A stretch of 64,000 bases of DNA, from NCBI RefSeq assembly GCF_001680005.1, contig NC_033561.1, positions 620,001-684,000 of the forward strand, in the 5' to 3' direction. Below the pieces are notes generated by a model that saw only the letters and a list, made by a program, of their open reading frames with translations, made no database searches and had not been told where the DNA came from. Below are positions 55,997 to 64,000 of this stretch, piece by piece. A program made the translations under genes and the position numbers. The stretch is from Plasmodium coatneyi. Taxonomy: Eukaryota > Apicomplexa > Aconoidasida > Haemosporida > Plasmodiidae. Within the stretch, counting starts at the first letter, position 1, and each line of letters begins with the position of its first letter.

Positions 55997-57534
55997 CGCG
56001 ATTTCGACGTCGTGCGAATCTATCCCTTTTGTTGGCTTTGTTTGTTTTCCTCATGTAGCAAGTTTTATTTGTTGTCCTGTTTTCCTGTGCTTTAATATGC
56101 TTTAATGCGCTATATTGTTATTTACTACGATTTGCTGTACTTTATTTTGCCCTCCCATGTTACGTGTAAACAAACCTGTCTTTCGCAACACGATTTGTTG
56201 TCCCCCTTTTAAACGGACGCATTTGTGGATAGCCGTTGCTCCGCAGCCGCCCACTCGACTGTGCGCTCAAATTCGTCCCTCCCTTGATCACGCGCGGGTG
56301 ATGCACACGATGTATGCGCGGAAGACCCACGTTACACGGATAGAAAAGAAAACAAAAAGTAAAACCGTTTAAGGCTTTGGAAGATGCATATTTAAAACTT
56401 TCCAGCCAGCTCTACTTTTTCTTCTTCTGTTCTTCCATCATTTATTTTGTGGTAATAGTACCAAAAGGGACAAATTTGTTTGACCAGGAATTGCGCTAAA
56501 ATGGCTAGTTTTTTTTTTTTTTTTTTTTTCGGGCAATACAAATAACAGGGTGTAAAAAACAAAATAGCCATTTCTCCCGTTGTCCAATTTTTTTTTTTTT
56601 TTTTCTGAACAGGTCATGCGAAAATTTCACAAATGTATGTACCAACAGTGGTGCTTTTTTTTTTTTTTGTTCATAAATTTTGCGCTAATAGAGAAAATAT
56701 GTTGTCGGAATTTGGCGGCAACCAGATTCAAAACGGCACACGCAACGGAAAAAACAAAAATGTACAACTGTACAAATGTGTTAACAGGTAAATAGGTAAA
56801 TATGGAAATATATAAATGTATAAATCTGCATAGATATATTACACACACAACTAGCGTTTTTTTTTTTTTTTTTTTTTTTGGACAGCTTTTACTCGCGGAC
56901 AAATTATAGTACTTCGATCTAACGCCAAGTTGAACTTCAACCGAATTACGTATACCTTCTAATTCACCTGTTGCGCATCATACATGTGCTTTTTTTTTTT
57001 TCGTGAAATTTGCAAGTTAAATAGGCAAGCTCACCCCCTTGGTGACCTCTCTGTGAAGCTCGTTATTTTTCCCGGCAAGGCGCTTAACGAACGCAGCTGC
57101 TGGGAGTAAATTGGCACAAATAAGTCTGTCACCCGAGTTTTTCCCAATTTGTCCAAATAAATGAAACACAGACCGAATACGTCCAATTTAGCCCAAATCG
57201 GATTGCCATCGTAAGATTAGATGGTATCCGCGTTTGGTCTATCTTGTCCCGTTAGATGATAAGTGGACGCATAAGTAACTTCGTTCTTCATGAGGATACA
57301 GACTACAAAACATGTAGAAGAAAAAATTGCCAGTTTAGTGTCACTCTTTATAGTTGAATGCGGATATCTCTCTTTTCATAGATTAGCGCTTCTCTTATTT
57401 TATCTTATTTTTTCATGTTACAGATTTGTCCCTCCCAAACTTGCGTGTTAAGTAGTGTACCTAGTTGCGCAACAACGCTACCTTGTTTTGCTTCCCAATT
57501 TTTCTAGCAATAATTTCTGAATAGCTGCGTAACC
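55997..57534. other. Intergenic region upstream of the alveolin gene
   Basis: About 1.5 kb with T runs (56510-56529, 56587-56604, 56859-56879) and no supported gene. It should hold the promoter of the alveolin gene. Confidence 0.6.
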
Positions 57535-58728
57535 ATGTGTGATAGCATTTGCAAAAATGAAAAGAAGTTTGTCTTGGGGCCTGCCCCCTCGCCTTGCACC
57601 ACCATGGAGGACTATGCCGTTTTTGAAGTAAGGCTTCCGTGCAGCAGTGTCAATTTGTACAACCAGTTACAAACTCATTCGCGCCCCAAATGACAATCCA
57701 TTTACGCCCCAACTGTTTGCCCACTTTCGTAGCCCGCAGCAAACCCGGTTATCAAAAACATAGTCCAAGAAACTACAATTCATGTGCCCAAAATAGAGTA
57801 CAAGGAAAATATCGTCCACGTGCCCAAAGTTGAATACAGAACGTACCCCGTCGTCAAGGATGTGGAAACGCCCATATACAGAGAAAGGTACAGATACAAA
57901 GATGTCCAAGTGCCCCAAAAGAAGTTGAGGGTCAAGCCAGTGTATAAAGTGGTGGATGTGCCTCAGTATAAATATGTAAATAAATATGTGAAGAGAAAAT
58001 ACAAACGATTTCAATACGTGCCAAAGGAAGTCCCTGTGCCTTTTAGACCCAGGAGAGAAATCTATACAGAAATTCCCATCCGTAGATATATCCCCCAATA
58101 TATGGAAAATGGTCCCATAGAACCGGACATGAGTAATAATAGCGCTTATAACCTTCAGGGAGAATTACCCCTCTTCGAAGGGTACAATGACAACTTTTTA
58201 AATATGATGAATCCGTTTAGTAGGTATACGGGCAGAAAGAAGGATAACTGCTTTCTGAGCTGCCTCTGTAATGGAAAGAATGACGAGTCAATAATGCACG
58301 AAATTGATCCTCTTCTCTTTAACGATGCAATTTATACACACGGTAGGGGAAACCTGTACGACATGAAGAGGAGCTATGAATTCCCCCCCGAGCAGTACAA
58401 CACATTTGCCTATAATAGTTACCCACTTGTTATACATAAACGGGAAAATAATTTTTATGACAAAATGATTGAGACCACGTCCAACTTGTTGGCAACAGCG
58501 GGGGTGGCTCTCGTGCTGGCTGGAAAACTGGGTCTGCAGGGGATATCTCTCCTCGTGGGGGGTGCTGACAAGGGGAGCCACAATGGGACTGGTGCAGTTG
58601 GTGGTGCTGGCGCCGATTCGTATGCTCTTGATGGGGGTAGACGTGATCCGCTTAAAGACACACAGGTTAAGAGAAAACAAATTGAGGATCAAAGTGGGAG
58701 AAGTGCCACAAAAAGGGCAACCAAATAG
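57535..58728 (+). CDS. IMC1m: Inner membrane complex protein, alveolin family, probably IMC1m (two exons)
   Basis: Alveolins form the filament network under the inner membrane complex that gives zoites their shape and strength. Exon 1 (57535-57627) encodes 31 residues (MCDSICKNEKK...). Exon 2 is 57733-58728, after TTTCGTAG, phase 0, for 362 residues in all. Residues about 43-155 are the alveolin core, with repeated EYK/VPK/VEY/VPQ-type units (VHVPKVEYRTYPVVKDVETP, RYKDVQVPQKK, VVDVPQYKYVNKYV, QYVPKEVPVPF). Cysteines at 2 and 6, and the CFLSCLC cluster near 204-210, are possible palmitoylation sites. A hydrophobic stretch at 279-308 (LLATAGVALVLAGKLGLQG) could touch the membrane. The assignment to IMC1m rests on remembered synteny with P. 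falciparum chromosome 10; family membership is secure. Confidence 0.9.
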
Positions 58729-60559
58729 GGAGGTTCTACAGTCTACCAAAGTGGAGGAAAAGAAGAAGAATCCCAAGCAATAATTAAAAGTGACCTCATG
58801 TTGCAGAGCCCCAATGGAGATTTCTGGTAATTAGGCGTGTGCAAATGAACTCCTCGCAGCATGGCACTTAATTTGGACCGCATACACAAGTGGGGCGAAA
58901 ACGGTTAACCCTAGTTACGCCAAAAAATGAAAAAAAAAAAAAAAATCCTTAAGTATTATTCGATTTATAATATTTAATGCATTTTTCTGGCGTTTTTAAC
59001 ATTTTACAGAGCCTTTTTTTTTTTTTTTTATTCCTCCCACGGGGCGATTTTATATTTCCCTTTTTAATTGTTCGAAATTAATTAAACTGAGGGGTGCCCT
59101 ATACCCCGTCGTTGCTCACGCAGGAATCCTTACATTTCCTGTGTGTGTGCTTTTCAGGAGAAGCGTTGGTTTTATTTTTTTGTTGGCACATTTCGAGTTA
59201 GCACAGGTTGGACTTGGGGGGCGTCGCAACTGCAGCTTTTCACTTCAAAGTGTTTCGTAAAATATATGTGCGTAGCGTAGCGTCCTTTTAAAAGAGACAG
59301 CCCCCCCTTTTATTCTCCTTACAAAAAAAAAAAAAAAATAGCTAATGGTGAAAAAAATAACATTGATACGTTGTAGCTTCCTTTTCTGTTCAGAAAACCA
59401 TTTCCATGTGAGCGGATCCTCCAAATGGGAAGGAGCCCATTTGGGGCGAAGAGGAAACAGTTATAGAAAAAATTGCCTTTCCAAAGGTGTAGCTAAGTAG
59501 ACGTACAACTGGTGGCACAACATTGGGGAAAACATTCTAAGCCATTTTTTAGGAAATTACATTTTCACACGGGCCTCGTTTAACAAGTGAAAAGTCCATT
59601 TTAGCACACCACGTAAAATTACCCCCAATCCTTTTGGCCATTCATATACCTTCCCTTCTGGAGTAACATAACTGGATGAACCTCCAAAAAGGACATGATT
59701 TGTTTGTTTCCTCTCCCGTGTGTTAGTGATGCGGTGTTATGCATTATAGCTATACAAATGTTTTTTCCCTTTTTTTTTTTTTATATATGCCAAAGCAATT
59801 TTTTTTACACATTTATTATGTGCTTACATGTGTGTTCCTCCCCGTTGGCGAGGTACATCAATCAGGTGTGCCCACTGCTCATAGGAAGAAAAAGTATCCT
59901 CAGCGTTCGCTATATATCGTGCGGCTATGAAAGAAAAAAGGAAAAGGGAAAAAGAAAAAAAGGAGGCTAACTGGTTGCCCCTTCTCTTTTTGTTACGCAT
60001 CACTGTGGCGGTCAATTTTACGCGACTTCTCCTCACCATTTTTCGGATTTTTTTCCTTGATCGGTGAAAAATTTTACTGTGCCGAAGCAATGCGCTCATG
60101 GGAACATGTGCATTATATGCACATGAATTTTTTTTTTAATACCCCCACACCTTGGTGCTTTTTCGCTTCGCAAAATTGCCACATAAAAGTACATGTGCGT
60201 GTTACATATATGCGTCAATTTTTCCCCAACAAATGAGGCTACTGGTACTCCGTTTCTCCACGCTTAAATACGTGAGGAGCACAGTACGATACAGCATATA
60301 TGTCACATTTTTTTTTTTTTTTTCTTTTTAATTTTATCGATTTTTTTCCATTTACACTGATTTGCTTATACCTGTTACCCCCCTGTTAACGCACGTGTGG
60401 CCCCTGCCCCCCTTTGGATGTATTCTGAAGATCGAAAACACAGAGCTGAACAGTTGCCGCAGTAATAGTAGTGTGACCGTCCGTGCAGCGCATAGTCCGA
60501 ATAGAAATCTACAAATATCCCTACGGAATACACATCATCTGCAGTGCATCCCCGCAAAC
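58729..60559. other. Intergenic region between the alveolin gene and the small mitochondrial-type gene
   Basis: A 1.8-kb region with A and T runs (58928-58944, 59015-59029, 59322-59338). A minus-strand frame at 59824-60099 encodes about 91 residues with an internal signal-like segment (QLASFFSFSLFLFSFIAARYIANA). I do not accept it as a gene, but it is the only piece worth noting. Confidence 0.5.
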
Positions 60560-61161
60560 ATGTTCGCAAGGGGCCTTGGGCACAAGATGCTTAAGCGGGT
60601 CGCTGGACACCCGTGTATTATCATCCCCCAAATGGGCCATGTCAGAAACGAAATGAAGAATGCGAACATGTTCACGAAACGAGGCGTATCCTTTTCGAGA
60701 ATACATTTAACACACTACCTGGAAGATTACTATACGTCGGCGGAAATTGCCACGAACATGGTATCGCCCATGTCTGAGTACGTTTGGTGGAGTTGGCTTT
60801 TTCTGCAGGTGAGGAGGAACACCGGCTGCTTATCGTGTGTGCCCAACGGGAAAAAAGAAGGCGCGCCTTTGTCCATAGCAGATGTGGAAGCCGCATCATT
60901 TTGTTACTTTACCATTTTGTGATATTACAGCTTTACAATTTTATTACTGCTTTTTTTTTTTTTTTTATATGCCATTTTCCTTCCTTTTGCAAAAATGAGC
61001 AGGCCACCATAGTCTTTGGCACCTTATTCCATTCCAACTATTATTTCACGGGTAAGGCTCTGCCCAAAGTGCAAGGAAACTCCCAATTGTGTGAAGATTC
61101 ATGGTGAAGTGTCTTCTTTCCAGGAAGTTTTTTCTTTCCACATACGGAGATGTACCGATAG
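60560..61161 (+). CDS. Small conserved protein, probable mitochondrial membrane subunit (three exons)
   Basis: Exons 60560-60808, 61003-61051 and 61124-61161 join at GTGAGG...GAGCAG and GTAAGG...TTTCCAG to give 111 residues. The start is MFARGLGHKMLKRVAG, a basic, amphipathic N-terminus that fits a mitochondrial presequence. A single hydrophobic segment (about 76-96, WWSWLFLQATIVFGTLFHSNYYF) spans the exon 1/2 border and is followed by a short polar tail (TGSFFFPHTEMYR). Small one-pass proteins of this form are common among the lineage-specific subunits of apicomplexan respiratory complexes and ATP synthase, so that is my guess; no family is recognised. The frame is open further upstream (to 60362), but that part is not coding-like. 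The two short 3' exons are in phase, which supports the model. Confidence 0.7.
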
Positions 61162-61698
61162 AGGAGGACAGCCCCACCACCCATGGACAGGACACCTCAT
61201 TTGAGAACTTTTTTTTTTATAATATTTTATTATTTTTTTTTCTATTTCACTCCATTGTGTAATGTGTGTCACTTGCGTATCCTTTCCCGTGCCTCGTTTC
61301 CTTTCCTCCCGAACAGTTCACCTCCGTTGGGATGATACTTCTCCCAAAGAGCTTACCCGTCGGAAGAGAGGGAGTACTTTTTCCCTATTTTGAACAAATA
61401 ATTGTGTACGCACACATATTATTATTATTGTTTGACACTTTGTCAACCTGCACGAACATGTTGTTCAGCAGGTATTAAGCGGAGGAGGAATATAGGCCAA
61501 GGTATCCCCTCTTACCTATATTCTTCCCTTTCATATAAAGCACAGATGCTTAAATTGCAATGTGGGAGTTACATTGCAAGGACGTTCATATAGGTTATGT
61601 GCACACTATATGCGGTCACCCTACTTGCATTTTACTGCACCGACGTGATTGTATTTGCTCTCTCCCCGCTCCCCCTTCTTTTTAACATTGTTCCACAT

Positions 61699-61772
61699 GG
61701 GGTTCCTACTGTATACACTTTTATTATGATTTATATGGAGCAGTGTCCATCTGCCCAAACAGTAGGAACCCC
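61699..61772. repeat. Perfect 14-bp inverted repeat, arms GGGGTTCCTACTGT
   Basis: The left arm is 61699-61712 and the right arm 61759-61772, exact reverse complements, with a 46-bp spacer. The DNA could form a stem-loop or be a protein site; it could also be a trace of an inserted element. The flanks do not extend the match. Confidence 0.9.
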
Positions 61773-62252
61773 TTCCCTCATCATTGTTCGATAACGTAAG
61801 GAAAAAGGCGGTCCCACTCCTGAGTGGGCTTATAATGAGGAACCTCTAAAACTTCTTAGTACAATTCTTTCTAAAATTCTTACTAAAGTTCTTACTAATG
61901 ATGCATAGCACGCTATACACATTGTTATATATTGTCAGTAGAAAGTCATAAGTGGCGGAACTTTTGTGAGTAAATCCTGCTTATACACTCCCATTCCTTG
62001 AGCAATAGTGTCTGTTCCTTTGACCTAAATTACCTTCTACATGCAGAGTGAACAAGTTCCATACCGCATATGAACGATACAACACCTCCTCCCTTATATG
62101 ATAATGCGCACACAGAGGGAGGACACGTTACGTATGGTAATGTTCCTATATGTCCGTCTATGCCAATGTTTTCTGGAAGTTGGCATAATGAATATGTTCT
62201 AAATGTGCTAAAAACAATGACAACAGAAGTACTCTATGTAGGTACTATTTGT

Positions 62253-62296
62253 GTTCTATGTGTTCCCACATATGGGATGTTCCCCACATATAGAAC
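62253..62296. repeat. Imperfect palindrome, GTTCTATGTG ... CACATATAGAAC
   Basis: Arms at 62253-62262 and 62285-62296 are reverse complements apart from a 2-bp insertion. The spacer contains a second small palindrome, CCCACATATGGG (62266-62277). It sits about 1 kb upstream of the KIR start. Confidence 0.75.
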
Positions 62297-63342
62297 GGGT
62301 GACATAACTCTACAGTGGTAGTGGCCGAATCTTCACATATGTGCGCCTCCTCCCTTGGGTTCCATTTTTGGAGCATTATCGTAAAGTGGTATATTCAAGT
62401 CGAAAAAAAAAAGAAAAAAAAAGGGAATGTACATCTGCATGTGTACAGGTACACATTTATGTAAATTTTACAAGCCGTGCGCTTGCACTTTCACACAAAA
62501 GTGTACAATAAAATATAGAACAGATTTAGAGCAGCGCTCTACGATTCAGGTCACCCGCCTGAATTTCTTCGATCTCCTTGAACCTAATAGGAGTCATAAG
62601 GAGGAAAGGAAAATAGAAGGGAAGGTGAATTACGGTGTGCTATATAATATTAATTTTTAAGAAAAAAAGGAAAGTTCAGATAAAATGGTGAACAGTAAAA
62701 AAATCTCCCTATAAGAGTGCGTATATACTTCCTTCTATATACAGTTTACACAATTCTTTATAACTATATTCCTTTATATATAGTGCACGAATTTATACTC
62801 GTTAGTAAATATACATAAAAATTGCACATCCGAAAAAGGAGGTGGAATATAGTGGTGTGCACATAAGGTATACTATATATGAGCTAACAATTTTCCAATA
62901 ACCCTCTCAGAAAATGTGAATCATAAATCAGAAATGCAAGCTAAATTTTTCACTTAAGAAAAGAGAAAGTACGTTTCTCTCTGTATACAATGGTAGGAAC
63001 GTGCTGATAATAGTATAATGCTTTTAATAATCAGGCACAGCACATTAATATAGAGGAGGACAAATAAATAAGGAAAGGACTGTTCCAGCCTTCTTTTAAT
63101 TTGTTCATCTGAGCTTACCTATTCATATTCTCACCTTCATTATATACATATAATAATTTGACGCATATGCATAAAACACTCCAGTAACGGGAAAATTGAA
63201 CAATATATGTTATAAAAAAGGAGAACAAAATTTCTATGCTCATAAATATAAAATGTGCGCAGTTCCTGTGCATTCCTCATGTGCGCATGTACGAGGAGGA
63301 TTATTAAAATAATTTCACTGTATAAAAGAGTGTATAGGAAAA

Positions 63343-64000
63343 ATGTCAAGTTCGGGGAAGACACTAACGGTTAGTTCTTTCCCATTGAATTTTTTATACA
63401 CAAGCACATATACATATATAATATACAGTATTCCTTGAAGGATGCACATCACATTAAGGGAGGAGGAAAGAATACAGGTATATGTACATTTATATATGTA
63501 CATGAATATATACATATATATATGTATTCCACTATTTACCTTAATAGGTGAGTGATTTACCTTGGAAAGAAAGGTACAGGAAGTTTGATGAGGGCCAAGG
63601 TAACCATGGAGAAGTTGACGATGAGGAGGAGGACGATATGGAAGGTGAATCTCCGTGTAAATGGGATACGCTGGGGACTAAATTGACGGCTGCATTGACG
63701 ACTGTATTACAGAAATATGGGAAGATTAAAGATGATATTGAGAACATTGCAAAAGCTTGGTGTTCCGTAATTAATAGTGCGAACGAAACAGCAGCATCAG
63801 CAGGAAGTGAAATAACGAAGAAAGAAGTAAATGGTCCTGTATATTACTTATTCTATTATTGGCTAGGAGATAAATTATGGAACAATGTGAACACAAAAAA
63901 TTCCTTCCCCACAGTTATGAATGAAATTTACAAGGCACTGAAAAAGGATTTGCCTACTACATACACGTATGGAGATATATGCACAAAGAATATTGACCAA
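63343..64000 (+). CDS. KIR-like variant antigen (pir multigene family), 5' part only
   Basis: Exon 1 (63343-63369) encodes MSSSGKTLT and ends at ACG before GTTAGT. Exon 2 begins at 63548 after TTACCTTAATAG with VSDLPWKERYRKFDEG, phase 0, and stays open to the window edge. A nine-residue first exon followed by a long exon is the usual start of KIR genes of P. knowlesi. The second exon has the family's features: an early acidic linker, one Cys (SPCKW) and another (AWCSVI), then VYYLFYYWLGDKLWN and FPTVMNEIYKALKK. KIR proteins are thought to be displayed on infected red cells and some contain stretches resembling host CD99. The membrane segment and 3' exons lie outside the window. The related pir families of other species (vir, cyir) are the alternative; SICAvar is less likely because the cysteine pattern differs. 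Confidence 0.85.

Larger units (their letters stand above)
61162..63342. other. Boundary region between core genes and the KIR gene
   Basis: The sequence changes here to A/T-rich DNA with fewer long homopolymers and more small palindromes, as is usual around pir and SICAvar genes. Two inverted repeats are listed separately. A frame at 62070-62321 (MNDTTPPPLYDNAHTEGG...) is not recognised and could be chance or a relic. The last 700 bp should contain the KIR promoter. Confidence 0.5.

Noticed and set aside
59824..60099. Minus-strand 91-codon frame with a signal-like hydrophobic stretch
   Set aside because: The hydrophobic stretch is internal, the Phe-rich part comes from A/G-rich repeats, and no conserved content is seen.
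62070..62321. An 83-codon frame upstream of the KIR gene
   Set aside because: It contains the nested palindrome and resembles no pir or SICAvar exon; probably chance.
1..64000. tRNA, rRNA or other structured RNA genes
   Set aside because: I saw no cloverleaf, rRNA segment or clear snoRNA boxes by eye; a covariance-model scan would be needed to exclude small RNAs.

Overview
The window is nuclear DNA of a malaria parasite, most likely Plasmodium knowlesi or its close relative P. coatneyi. The case rests on several things: long A/T homopolymers between genes, Lys/Asn-rich low-complexity inserts in proteins, short GT...AG introns, a 363-residue Plasmodium-type adenosine deaminase, a CLAMP gene, an alveolin gene, and a KIR-like (pir family) gene starting at the right edge. 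The gene order matches, from memory, the part of P. falciparum chromosome 10 that carries adenosine deaminase, PRP22 and CLAMP. That block lies on chromosome 6 in the vivax/knowlesi group. I could not check this by search.

Left part (1-16802): 4.5 kb without a clear gene, then a large unknown basic protein (4507-7707), the invasion protein CLAMP (8967-10328), the spliceosomal helicase PRP22 in four exons (11307-15626) and, convergent to it, a four-exon SPT4 elongation factor (15994-16802, minus). Middle (16803-34117): ORC3 on the minus strand (17957-22139, frame broken once in an A run); a 4.7-kb divergent intergenic region with an A/C-rich kilobase and a 10-bp minisatellite; a RAP-domain protein (26877-28202); a three-exon secreted or type I membrane protein (29132-32159); and adenosine deaminase (minus, 33026-34117), with a 23-bp repeat array just upstream of its start.

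Right part (34118-64000): a CDC50/LEM3 flippase subunit (38102-39784), a divergent SpoU-like candidate (40781-42706), a WD40 protein (43625-45211, minus), a long probably organellar helical-repeat protein (about 47161-51476, minus, also broken once in an A run), an unknown two-exon protein (53390-55996), a two-exon alveolin, probably IMC1m (57535-58728), and a 111-residue three-exon protein that looks mitochondrial (60560-61161). From about 61.2 kb the sequence becomes A/T-rich with small palindromes. It ends in the first two exons of a KIR-type variant antigen gene, so the conserved core abuts a multigene-family island here.

The genes do not form an operon or pathway; they are independently transcribed housekeeping, invasion and surface-antigen genes. 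The most useful results are the exon models not obvious from simple open frames (SPT4, the 111-residue protein, the signal-peptide exon at 29132, the alveolin first exon, the KIR first exon), the homopolymer frame breaks with the same sign, and a PRP22 intron that is a multiple of three, has no stop, and sits directly before the DEAH box.
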